A DNA stretch of 64,000 nt from Williamsia sp. Lineage in GTDB: Bacteria; Bacteroidota; Bacteroidia; Chitinophagales; Chitinophagaceae. Each line of letters starts with the position of its first letter. Position 1 is the first letter of the stretch. Below, in pieces: positions 45,914-53,430 of this stretch. The translations under genes were made by a program, and so were the position numbers. The stretch covers positions 1 through 64,000 of the forward strand of contig JADCRZ010000008.1 in assembly GCA_015069695.1 (NCBI GenBank), written 5' to 3'. The notes beneath the pieces are model-generated. The model was not told the origin of the DNA. It did not search any database and was given only the letters and a program-made list of their open reading frames with translations.

Positions 45914-46680
45914 TCATCATTGTTTCATCTGTCTTCCTGCTGCTGGTGGCAGGTTGCATTATCGTGCTGGTATTTGTTTACCAGAAAAGACAGATTGCGT
46001 CTATAAAGGAAAAGGAACAGCTGAAAGCCGATTTTGAAAAACAAATCCTTGAAAGCAAGCTGGAGATGCAGGAACAAACATTCAAATACGTTTCGCAGGA
46101 AATTCATGATAACATCGGACAAATGCTAAGCCTGGCTAAACTTACGCTCAACACCATGAACCCGGATGAGCCTTCCGGATTGCAGCATAAAATTACAAAC
46201 ACGAAAAACCTGGTGGGCAAGGCAGTTGAAGACCTCCGGGATTTGTCGCAGAATCTAAATACCGATCATATTACGGACAGAGGATTACAGGTTTCGATAG
46301 CGCATGCCCTGAAGGTGCTGGAAAACGCTTCTCAATACACGATCTCTATCCATGCTGATGGTGAGGCTTACCGCTTGCCCCAGCAGCAGGAGTTGATCCT
46401 GTTCAGGATTTTTCAGGAAGCTTTGCAAAACATCCTAAAACATGCAAGGTCATCGGCTATTTCCGTCACGCTTTCTTATGGGCCAGCGCAGTTTGTGCTG
46501 CGCATTGCAGATGACGGACAAGGCTTTGATGCTTCCCTGTTTAAGCCGGGCGCGGCCACCAGTGCAGGGATCGGACTGCGCAACATACGGCACCGGGCTA
46601 AATTGATTGCCGCTGATTGTGTGGTAGAAAGCCAGCCTGGTAAAGGAACAACAGTTATAATCTGCTTACCCATTCAATAA
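45886..46680 (+). CDS. sensor histidine kinase (NarX/DesK-like, HisKA_3)
   Basis: Start at ATG 45886, overlapping the membrane-protein gene by 28 bases. The 264-residue product has one N-terminal helix (QQIIIIIVSSVFLLLVAGCIIVLV, shortened), a coiled coil (EKEQLKADFEKQILESKLEM, shortened) and a dimerisation/phosphoacceptor domain with EIHDNIGQMLSLAKL, where the His is the phosphorylation site. The ATPase domain has an N-box in EALQNILKHA, DDGQGFD and GIGLRNIRHRAKLI. With no periplasmic domain, it likely senses through the membrane partner. Confidence 0.9.
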   Translation: MDSLSQQIIIIIVSSVFLLLVAGCIIVLVFVYQKRQIASIKEKEQLKADFEKQILESKLEMQEQTFKYVSQEIHDNIGQMLSLAKLTLNTMNPDEPSGLQHKITNTKNLVGKAVEDLRDLSQNLNTDHITDRGLQVSIAHALKVLENASQYTISIHADGEAYRLPQQQELILFRIFQEALQNILKHARSSAISVTLSYGPAQFVLRIADDGQGFDASLFKPGAATSAGIGLRNIRHRAKLIAADCVVESQPGKGTTVIICLPIQ

Positions 46681-46689
46681 ATTTCTTCC

Positions 46690-47340
46690 ATGCAACCTAA
46701 AATACAGATTGCCCTTGTTGATGACCATGTGCTGCTCCGCGCCGGGCTGAGCGGATTGATAGAAAGCTTTTCAGCGTACCAGGTTTTATTTGAAGCTGAC
46801 AATGGAAAAGATTTTATACAAAAGCTGGAAAAGAAAACGCTGCCCGATCTTGTTTTGATGGACATCAACATGCCGGAGATGAATGGCTATGAAACCACCC
46901 AATGGTTAAAGACCCATTATCCGCAGGTAAAAGTGCTCGCACTTTCTATGTACGACAATGAGACGGCCATTGTAAAAATGCTGCGGGCAGGTGTGAAAGG
47001 ATTTATCCTGAAAGACTGTGAGCCGGCCGCGTTAAAACAAGCGATCAATGCTGTTATGCAGGTCGGGTTTCATTATACGGAAAAGGTAACTGGCAAGCTG
47101 ATCAGCATCGTTAGCAGGCACGAAAAAGAAGTGGACTTGAATGAGCGTGAGCTGGAGTTTCTCCGGCTTGTTTGTTCTGAACGCACCTACAAGGAAATCG
47201 CTGATGAAATGAACAAAGGCGTCAGAACCATTGATGGTTACCGCGACACCTTGTTTGAAAAGCTGGATGTGAAGACCCGTGTCGGGCTGGTACTCTACGC
47301 CATCAAAAACGGCATCGTACACATAAGCGCGAGCTGTTAG
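46690..47340 (+). CDS. NarL/LuxR-family response regulator
   Basis: The 216-residue product has a receiver domain with Asp58 in LVLMDINMPEM, acidic pocket VDDH, and Lys in FILKDCE. The C-terminal helix-turn-helix is of the LuxR type (LNERELEFLRLVCSERTYKEIADEMN, shortened). It pairs with the kinase 9 bases upstream. Targets are unknown. Its stop overlaps the stop of the convergent HTTM gene by 4 bases. Confidence 0.93.
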   Translation: MQPKIQIALVDDHVLLRAGLSGLIESFSAYQVLFEADNGKDFIQKLEKKTLPDLVLMDINMPEMNGYETTQWLKTHYPQVKVLALSMYDNETAIVKMLRAGVKGFILKDCEPAALKQAINAVMQVGFHYTEKVTGKLISIVSRHEKEVDLNERELEFLRLVCSERTYKEIADEMNKGVRTIDGYRDTLFEKLDVKTRVGLVLYAIKNGIVHISASC

Positions 47341-48296
47341 GATGCCGGCTCTAATTTTTGTTTGTGATGAAGGATGGTTGACTTGAATGCAAACCGTTTC
47401 TTCCGGTTGATGCGGAAAAGACCGGGGAAGGAAGACTCTCCGAATGCTGTCAAGTTCAGCAAAAACATCAAGGCTCCAAAGAGGGGCAGCCCAAGGAAAA
47501 TGGCGATGCCCGCATGCATGCTCAGTATCCCAAGCAGCCAGAACTTTCTGGTTTTTGACCACAGCATACCAACCGGATAAATCGTTTCGATCAAAAGGGT
47601 GCCCCAGCACAGGAGCTTGGGAACAATGGGTGTGCGTGCCATCCAATCAATATTGACAGAATGAAACTGGTCCTGCTGCATGGCTATCCAAATCGCTTCA
47701 CCATTCCACCATTGCGCTCCCAGCGCTTTTTCCAACCCGCTTGCCGTATACATGATGCAGAGATGCAGCTGGATCAAACGCACGCTGAGGGTAACCAGGT
47801 AGGGCGGAACAGACACTGGTTTCTTCCAGTTGTCAACCGACCAGGAAATATTTACCGGCAATACAATGCAATAAAATAAGGCAATATGCGCAAACATTTC
47901 AACGCCGTATGCAGTGAAGTGCCCGGTTGTGTTCAGCGCAGTATGCATCAGGTAGGCAAGGATGGCCATGATGCGGGTTTTGTATCCTGCGGTGAGTCCG
48001 GTCAGGGACAAGAAGTAAATTCCCGTTACGATCCATACGGTTGATTGGGATGATAGTCCTGCTGCGGCAAAGCCTTTAGCAAAAAAAGACAAGCCAGGTG
48101 TGCTGCGGATAGAAAGTGCATCGCTCACTTCCCAGGGCAGGATACCCTGTGGGCCGTAAAGCGGCAGCCAGTCGGGCAGCAATACAAACAATTGGACAAG
48201 GGCAAAAAATCCTGTAGCGATTCTGAATGCGCCGAGGGTTTGGGCCGGTACTTGTTGGGTAAAAAAGCCTCTGGCCCGGGTAGAAATTTTTTTCAT
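47337..48296 (-). CDS. HTTM-domain membrane protein (vitamin K-dependent carboxylase-like)
   Basis: The 319-residue product has the HTTM (horizontally transferred transmembrane) layout seen in bacterial relatives of gamma-carboxylases: LGAFRIATGFFALVQLFVLLPDWLPLYG, HTALNTTGHFTAYGVEMFAHIALFY, and LHLCIMYTASGLEKALGAQWWNGEAIW (each shortened), with about seven helices. Residues for carboxylation are not clearly present, so the activity is unknown. The start is one base from the stop of its partner, so they are co-transcribed. Confidence 0.83.
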   Translation of the reverse strand: MKKISTRARGFFTQQVPAQTLGAFRIATGFFALVQLFVLLPDWLPLYGPQGILPWEVSDALSIRSTPGLSFFAKGFAAAGLSSQSTVWIVTGIYFLSLTGLTAGYKTRIMAILAYLMHTALNTTGHFTAYGVEMFAHIALFYCIVLPVNISWSVDNWKKPVSVPPYLVTLSVRLIQLHLCIMYTASGLEKALGAQWWNGEAIWIAMQQDQFHSVNIDWMARTPIVPKLLCWGTLLIETIYPVGMLWSKTRKFWLLGILSMHAGIAIFLGLPLFGALMFLLNLTAFGESSFPGLFRINRKKRFAFKSTILHHKQKLEPAS

Positions 48297-48297
48297 G

Positions 48298-48825
48298 TCA
48301 GGGGGCGTGTTGAGCGGTTTGTAAATTGCTTGTTTTAAAATCGCGGTGGAACCAAAACCGCCACCGGCATCGTTCTCCCTTTCTGTAGCTGCTCATGTCA
48401 GGGATTTGCTGCACCACCATGGCTACCCTGATCTTGTCTGCACCCGGGTACTGCCGGGAAACAAAGCGGGCCAGACTGGCAGCAAAAACATCGCGGCCTT
48501 CGGGGAGCGTCAGGTAACCATACACGTTGTTTATCCGGTTGGTAAAATCAGGTGAGCTGCCTTTGAGATCGATCAGTTGTTCATGGCCGCTGGTGTCTTT
48601 CACAGCATATACCACATAAGGCTGGTCAGACAGGGCAGGGGCAAAAAAGCTGAAGATGTTGTTGCTGCCTGTATAATCGCCTATTTTGCTTGCGGCCTTA
48701 AGCAATGGCGCATCTCTTCCCCATTCGCCCATATGGGAAGCAAACAGTCCGACCATCAGGAGGTGAAGCCCGGCCAGGGCGTAGAATATTTTGTGTTTGC
48801 GTGGCATCCGGATAAGTTTATGCAT
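48298..48825 (-). CDS. HTTM-associated hypothetical membrane-anchored protein
   Basis: The 175-residue product has one N-terminal helix (FYALAGLHLLMVGLFASHMG) after basic residues, and a soluble domain with PYVVYAVKDTSGH and FVSRQYPGADKIRVAMVVQQ. No named domain is recognised. It is one base from the HTTM gene. Such small partners with a single N-terminal anchor commonly accompany HTTM proteins. An ATG six codons downstream is an alternative start. Confidence 0.65.
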   Translation of the reverse strand: MHKLIRMPRKHKIFYALAGLHLLMVGLFASHMGEWGRDAPLLKAASKIGDYTGSNNIFSFFAPALSDQPYVVYAVKDTSGHEQLIDLKGSSPDFTNRINNVYGYLTLPEGRDVFAASLARFVSRQYPGADKIRVAMVVQQIPDMSSYRKGERCRWRFWFHRDFKTSNLQTAQHAP

Positions 48826-48831
48826 AAAAGG

Positions 48832-48855
48832 AGTATCCGCCCGCAGGCGGATACT
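48832..48855 (-). terminator. hairpin between lipoprotein gene and HTTM pair
   Basis: A 10-base perfect stem (AGTATCCGCC at 48832-48841 pairing with GGCGGATACT at 48846-48855), loop CGCA. On the minus strand it lies after the lipoprotein gene stop and is followed by CTTTT just before the start of the next gene. It may be a terminator, or an attenuator allowing partial read-through into the HTTM pair. Confidence 0.55.
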
Positions 48856-48871
48856 TGTAAGGGTACGGATC

Positions 48872-49708
48872 TTAGTAGGAGAGAACAGCGATGTTTTTAT
48901 CTTGTGCCAGCGGTGTAACTGTCAGATTTTTGTACAGCGATGCATTGAGCTCAACCAGTCTTTCCCGGATCACTTTCAGGATCAACGGATCAAAACATCC
49001 TTTTTGAGTGGGTTTCAGAATGTCTTTCAGGCTTAATTTGTACTGTTTGAAAACAATGGAATTCAGGTCGGCCCAGCCGTAGAAGTTGCGCGTGAACACG
49101 CCGCCGTTCAGCGCATCGGAATTGCCAAGCAGGATAAATTTATCCGGGCTCAGGTCTTTGGTGATCGCGTCGATCCGGTCAGATTTCAGGTTGGCATACT
49201 GGCTGGTAAACCGTTCGGTGGCCAGCAGGGTTTTCCCATCGGCCAGCTTGATTTGTTTTGCTCCTTTGAACTGGGCAGGATCAGCTTTTACCAGCAGTTC
49301 CTGGATCTGGCTGAGCTTCCAGATGTCGATGCTCATATCAGGGCAGGTAGGGACCACAAAATTGGGTCTTTTGTAGATAGGCACTTTTTTGATCTGGTAG
49401 CGCAGGGGTTCACCGCATATGACATCCTGCGGATCGGCAAACACCAGGTAGTTGTCGGCACCATAAGCAGTGCGGGTGATGCCGGCGGAAGCGTAGGTCT
49501 TGTCGAAGCTGAGCGAGTAATTGTCTGCCGACAGGCCTTTCATGATCGAATCGATCCTGTCTTCACGCGTTGCTGCCAGCGTGGTGGAAGCCTGGATGGT
49601 TGACTGGGTGATGCCAGGAACCGGTTGGGCAGATTGCTGCAGGTTTTTGCTGCAGCTGGCAAGAAAAAGGACAGTGGCGAAGGCCAGTACGGGCACATTG
49701 TGTTTCAT
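48872..49708 (-). CDS. hypothetical lipoprotein
   Basis: The start at ATG 49708 gives a signal peptide with lipobox LFLASC; an upstream in-frame start would add 25 unlikely residues. The 278-residue product has two similar stretches, REDRIDSIMKGLSADNYSLSFDK and KSDRIDAITKDLSPDKFILLG (shortened), which suggests an internal duplication of a ~130-residue unit. No family is recognised. It is upstream of the HTTM pair on the same strand, separated by a hairpin. Confidence 0.65.
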   Translation of the reverse strand: MKHNVPVLAFATVLFLASCSKNLQQSAQPVPGITQSTIQASTTLAATREDRIDSIMKGLSADNYSLSFDKTYASAGITRTAYGADNYLVFADPQDVICGEPLRYQIKKVPIYKRPNFVVPTCPDMSIDIWKLSQIQELLVKADPAQFKGAKQIKLADGKTLLATERFTSQYANLKSDRIDAITKDLSPDKFILLGNSDALNGGVFTRNFYGWADLNSIVFKQYKLSLKDILKPTQKGCFDPLILKVIRERLVELNASLYKNLTVTPLAQDKNIAVLSY

Positions 49709-49935
49709 AAAAAACGGGGTTTGTTTGGTTGAATAAAATTGTAACACAAATGTCTGTCCCCCCGCAAGCAGTCCCTTTAGCAAGATGACTGTATTATTCG
49801 TAGCAAAATAACAGGCGTAAATACCGTGTTTTCACCTTTTTTCTTGTTGTTAAATTTATTATATCATGTCCAATCGGGTTGTTTGCTTAGGATGATACAG
49901 CCTGCGTGCATGCTTATCTCAAGCGCATAATGTCT

Positions 49936-49976
49936 TGAACCCATCCCTGCTCCCGGGAGGGACAGGGGTGGGTTCA
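49936..49976. repeat. long imperfect inverted repeat
   Basis: The arms TGAACCCATCCCTG (49936-49949) and CAGGGGTGGGTTCA (49963-49976) pair over 14 bases with one G-T wobble, and the loop contains a CTCCCGGGAG palindrome at 50-59 of the same segment. There is no T run on either side. It is GC-rich against an AT-rich surrounding and could be a palindromic repeat element or structured RNA. Copies elsewhere are not visible in the window. Confidence 0.6.
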
Positions 49977-50020
49977 GGACCGGAAACATTCCAGCTTGCA
50001 GTATAATGAAGCCAGTTCGC

Positions 50021-50051
50021 AATAAAAAAGGCCCGAGATCACTCGAGCCTT
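50021..50051 (-). terminator. rho-independent terminator after the annealing-protein-like gene
   Basis: On the minus strand the stem AAGGCTCGAG pairs with CTCGGGCCTT (one G-U), loop TGAT, and a run of TTTTT follows. It lies 29 bases after the stop of the gene at 50080-51153, as expected for an intrinsic terminator. Confidence 0.88.
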
Positions 50052-50079
50052 GTGTCTGTCAACCTGTTTGTGCGATTAT

Positions 50080-51153
50080 TTAAGCACCTGCTTTTTCCGC
50101 AGCAGGTTCATTGGCAAATTGCTTTCTTTTTTCGGAGAACAATTGCTTGAGTTCAGGTGAACTGTCTACCGCTTCCTTGTTGCGGTTGTACAGGGCAACC
50201 AGCTCTTTTTTGGATTTGCATTTGCCGAGTTCGGCAGCCCAGTTGGGTTGCAGACCGGCTGCGGGTGCGGCGGCAGGAGCAGCAGCTCGGGCGGCCCGTT
50301 TTTCTGTTTTTACTTCCGGTTCCTGCAGAACCAGCTCATGGTCAGCAAAAGATTCAACGGGGTTTTCGTCGCTGTAGATGCGGCCGTTGATGACCATGTC
50401 TTCAATGTCCTGCGTAAAGAACTCGGACGCGCCGGTCGCAATCAGCACAGCGCCCACGAAAGCTCTTTTCTGCGCCATTTTCATGATCGTGTTTTTCAGT
50501 CCGATCACTTCCGGATTGGGAACCCGGTAATGGGTAACCGACTCGTTGATCTCCCAGGCATCCATTTCTTTTCCGCTTTTGGATGTCTTCACAATCTTGC
50601 GGGCCGTATTGTTTTTGATAGCTTCTTTCCACATGTTCCAGTAAGAAACCGGTTTTCCGTACTGTCCGCCAGTTTCTGCCTTGGAAATGGCAAAATCAAA
50701 TTCCTGCAGCTTTTTCCCGGATGTACGCTGGCGCAGGTGGGTGATATCTGTTCCTTCGGAGAGCTCGCTTACGGGCAGCCAGGAATACCCAAATTTGGTT
50801 TCCAGGCTGTTACAGCTGCCTTCGCATTGCGAAAGGATCTGTCCCTGCTTGCTTCTGACCGTGCATTTATAGGTGTAATCAATAAAGGGCCGGTCCAGGT
50901 CTACGGTTTTATCGGCCACTTCCAGTTCAACACCCAGGCCGTATGCAAACCGGAGCTTTTCGGCTCCTGCTTTCAGCAATGCTGGTTTAGGCGTACCCGG
51001 TATCACGCCATAGTCTAGATCTTTTTTCAAGATCGACTGGGTGAATTCGGCAAACTGGTTGTACCATTCCCTTGCCTGTTCAATGGGCATCATTTGCAGG
51101 CTTCCGTTGCTGCGGGTAACCTGTTCATCTTGTTGCATTGCTGGAGTTTCCAT
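50080..51153 (-). CDS. phage-type single-strand annealing-like protein (putative)
   Basis: Start at ATG 51153. The 357-residue product has DYGVIPGTPKPALLKAGAEKLRFAYGL (shortened) near residue 50 and LKNTIMKMAQKRAFVGAVLIATGASEFFTQDIED (shortened) near residue 230. These are signatures of a family common in phages and mobile elements, often placed with recombination functions. A conserved CEG(S)C motif is also present. The C terminus has an Ala/Pro linker (AARAAAPAAAPAAG) and a helical tail. The annealing role is inferred, not proven. No phage genes flank it. Three TGCTAAA-type repeats lie upstream. Confidence 0.6.
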   Translation of the reverse strand: METPAMQQDEQVTRSNGSLQMMPIEQAREWYNQFAEFTQSILKKDLDYGVIPGTPKPALLKAGAEKLRFAYGLGVELEVADKTVDLDRPFIDYTYKCTVRSKQGQILSQCEGSCNSLETKFGYSWLPVSELSEGTDITHLRQRTSGKKLQEFDFAISKAETGGQYGKPVSYWNMWKEAIKNNTARKIVKTSKSGKEMDAWEINESVTHYRVPNPEVIGLKNTIMKMAQKRAFVGAVLIATGASEFFTQDIEDMVINGRIYSDENPVESFADHELVLQEPEVKTEKRAARAAAPAAAPAAGLQPNWAAELGKCKSKKELVALYNRNKEAVDSSPELKQLFSEKRKQFANEPAAEKAGA

Positions 51154-51605
51154 TTTACTTGTTTTTAGCTGTTTATAGATCGAATAAACGAGGCGAAAGC
51201 CCATCAAACACCAATCATTTTTTATGCCGGTGCAGCGGTTCTCTCCACATATTCTACCATCTACTAACAACAAAAATGCTAAAATGTTTAGCATGGTTGA
51301 AGCAAATTGCTAAAAAAATGTTAAGAGAACGGAAAAGGCAGCGGGCAAGATTTCTTAAGCTGCCGCAGAGCTGCTGGTAATGCCTGCGGACTGGATAACC
51401 CCTGATAAAGAAAGGGTAATAATTCCTTAACAAGGTTTTTTCAGGAGGGTTGAAGGAGAGGGTTTACTTTAGGAGTGGATTTGATTATGTATGCTAAAAT
51501 GTTTTTCTTTACCGCGCTCCTGGTAAAGACCCCATATGAACCTGTTTACACAGCTTCCCGCCTTCTTACTAGTTAACTGCACGCTTATTTTTCAACCCTC
51601 TTTTT
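51154..51605. other. 452-base divergent intergenic region with repeated motifs
   Basis: No gene is seen. The region separates the annealing-like gene from the GRDP-like gene and is AT-rich. It holds three copies of TGCTAAA followed by ATGTT (near 51276, 51307 and 51491), described separately, and is a likely control region for both genes. Confidence 0.5.
51276..51294. promoter_or_regulatory. candidate operator palindrome ATGCTAAA-ATG-TTTAGCAT
   Basis: Arms of 8 bases flank a 3-base spacer (51276-51283 and 51287-51294), giving a strict dyad. The 14-base half-site with spacer, ATGCTAAAATGTTT, recurs exactly at 51491-51504, and a looser copy, TTGCTAAAAAAATGTT, lies at 51307-51322. Three spaced copies upstream of one gene suggest a repressor or activator binding array. 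The regulator is not known. Confidence 0.5.
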
Positions 51606-52970
51606 ATGAACAGCAACCTGTGGATACAGGTATCCACTTTCGATCTCGACGAACCTGTCAGTGAATACGGATTTTCAACCCGTCTGGCCTGGGAAAACCA
51701 ATGGACAGCCGATTTTACCCAAAAAGCGATCCTGGAATACAAAAAGTTTATGTACCTGGCCGGAACCTCCGGTGAAATGGTATCTCCTTCCCCCATCGTA
51801 GACCTTGTCTGGCACCAGCACCTGCTCTTTTCAGAATCTTATACGGCCCTTTGTACCCTGATCGGCAAGTCTATAAAGCATGTGCCTTCTACCCACAACC
51901 AGACAGATGCAGCCAAATTCAAACAGGCTGCAGAACAAACCGAAAAGCTTTACCTGCAGGAATTTGGTGAGCAGCCCCCAGGGATCTGGACTGATAAAAG
52001 CCATTTTGACTCGCTGCATTTACCCCGGGCAAAATGGGATGTCGCAACATTTTCACAGCTTTCTGTACTGGCATTTATCGTACTCGTATTTCCCGCCTAC
52101 TTTCTCCTCAAACCCCTGTATATCCACCTCAACAACCCGGGTTTTCTCTATGGATACGGGGCCATTTTTGCGCTGGTCATGATTTTCCTGTACAACTACA
52201 ACCAGGATGGTCTCCGGAAGATAGTGAACAGCTTTGCTGCCACTGCTTATGTTCGCCATCTTTGTCCGGCTGAATTGGTGTACCTGAAAACGCAGGACCT
52301 CTCTTCCGTCATTCATGGCTGTGTTGACAGGCTGATAAAAGACGAAAAAATAGTCGTGAACCGCGACCAGACTTTGCAGCTTGCAGCTGGTATCCAGGCC
52401 GCCACAGCTGCAGAAGCAACCATTTTCCAGGCTATCAATACAGGACGTATCACTTATCCTGTGCTGCTCAAGATACTGGTGCGCAAACCCGTGTTTACAA
52501 CCATTGCCAATTCTATGGATGCTTTTCGCTCGTTCTTTATCCGGTCAAAAGATTTTGGCAGCTTGTATTACCGGAACGTGTACATCTTGTTGTTCATGCT
52601 GATGCTGGGTGTAGTCCGGCTTCTTACAGGGTTGGTTCGGCAGAAACCTGTTGTGCTGATCTTTTTAATGGTGTTTCTTGGCGTGATCGCGGTCGCCGTC
52701 TTTCTCAGGAACCTGACCAACCTTTTTTGCACCAGCACCCTGACTGAGTTATACAGAACAGAAATTTTTCGTGCCAGTCAACACGGAACGGCGCCAGCAG
52801 CATGGGAATATTTTCTGTATGGAACAGTTGTGTTATCACCGGTATTCATACCAGTTGTCGTGCTCGCAGGCGACAGTGGCGGATCAGCGGATGGAGGTGG
52901 GGGAGGAGGTGACGGCGGAGGCGGCTCGTCCTGCGGAAGTTCCTGCGGCGGTTGTGGTGGGGGCGATTGA
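51606..52970 (+). CDS. GRDP-like/TIGR04222-type membrane protein with Gly/Cys tail
   Basis: The 454-residue product begins with a GRDP-like module (residues 1-125; IVDLVWHQHLLFSESYT), then membrane segments around residues 150-170 and 180-200, a mid region, two more segments near 320-375 and another near 400-420. It ends in a run of Gly and Cys with GGGGGGDGGGGSSCGSSCGGCGGGD (shortened), a tail seen in TIGR04222-type proteins. The combination of the N-terminal module with the membrane protein is uncommon. Function unknown; the Cys-rich tail may bind metal. Confidence 0.72.
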   Translation: MNSNLWIQVSTFDLDEPVSEYGFSTRLAWENQWTADFTQKAILEYKKFMYLAGTSGEMVSPSPIVDLVWHQHLLFSESYTALCTLIGKSIKHVPSTHNQTDAAKFKQAAEQTEKLYLQEFGEQPPGIWTDKSHFDSLHLPRAKWDVATFSQLSVLAFIVLVFPAYFLLKPLYIHLNNPGFLYGYGAIFALVMIFLYNYNQDGLRKIVNSFAATAYVRHLCPAELVYLKTQDLSSVIHGCVDRLIKDEKIVVNRDQTLQLAAGIQAATAAEATIFQAINTGRITYPVLLKILVRKPVFTTIANSMDAFRSFFIRSKDFGSLYYRNVYILLFMLMLGVVRLLTGLVRQKPVVLIFLMVFLGVIAVAVFLRNLTNLFCTSTLTELYRTEIFRASQHGTAPAAWEYFLYGTVVLSPVFIPVVVLAGDSGGSADGGGGGGDGGGGSSCGSSCGGCGGGD

Positions 52971-53019
52971 ATAGAAGGACCCGTATGCTGCTTCAGCGAG
53001 GAAACCTTAGATTTGAAAT

Positions 53020-53391
53020 ATGAAGGACCTGCACCCCTATACCGATACAGATTCATACATTGCCGGTTTCCCGGAAAACACCCAACGCCTGCTCCATGAG
53101 ATCCGGCGCACCATCCGCGAGGCGGCACCGGAAGCAGCAGAAAAGATCAGCTACGGCATTCCTACTTTCACAATGGGCGGTAACCTGGTCCACTTTGCGG
53201 CATACGATCACCACATCGGTTTTTATCCGGGCTCATCCCCTGTAAAAGCTTTTGAAAAAGAACTGGCAGGCTACAAAACCTCCAGGGGCACCGTACAGTT
53301 TCCGCTCGACAAACCGCTTCCGCATGAGTTGATCAGCAAAATTGTTCAACACGGAATTGCAGAAATAAAGGCGAAAAAGAAGAAGAAATAA
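53020..53391 (+). CDS. DUF1801 family protein
   Basis: The 123-residue product has the DUF1801 signature: YIAGFPENTQRLLHEIRRTIREAAPEAAEKISYGIPTF (shortened), HFAAYDHHIGFYPGS and FPLDKPLPHELISKIV. It ends in a lysine run. The family includes YdhG-like proteins, one of which acts as an iron chaperone in Bacillus (Fra), but the general role is unclear. It stands alone between a membrane protein and a convergent permease. Confidence 0.87.
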   Translation: MKDLHPYTDTDSYIAGFPENTQRLLHEIRRTIREAAPEAAEKISYGIPTFTMGGNLVHFAAYDHHIGFYPGSSPVKAFEKELAGYKTSRGTVQFPLDKPLPHELISKIVQHGIAEIKAKKKKK

Positions 53392-53430
53392 GGTGAAAAC
53401 ATGGGATAGATGATTGTTTAGGCCACTAAA

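Noticed and set aside
49936-49976. Reading of the GC-rich inverted repeat as an intrinsic terminator
   Set aside because: No T run follows the stem on either strand, and a proper terminator for the neighbouring gene is present at 50021-50051.
50080-51294. Longer start at 51294 for the annealing-like gene
   Set aside because: The extra 47 codons run through the dyad motif and a non-conserved stretch; the ATG at 51153 is in better agreement with the family start.
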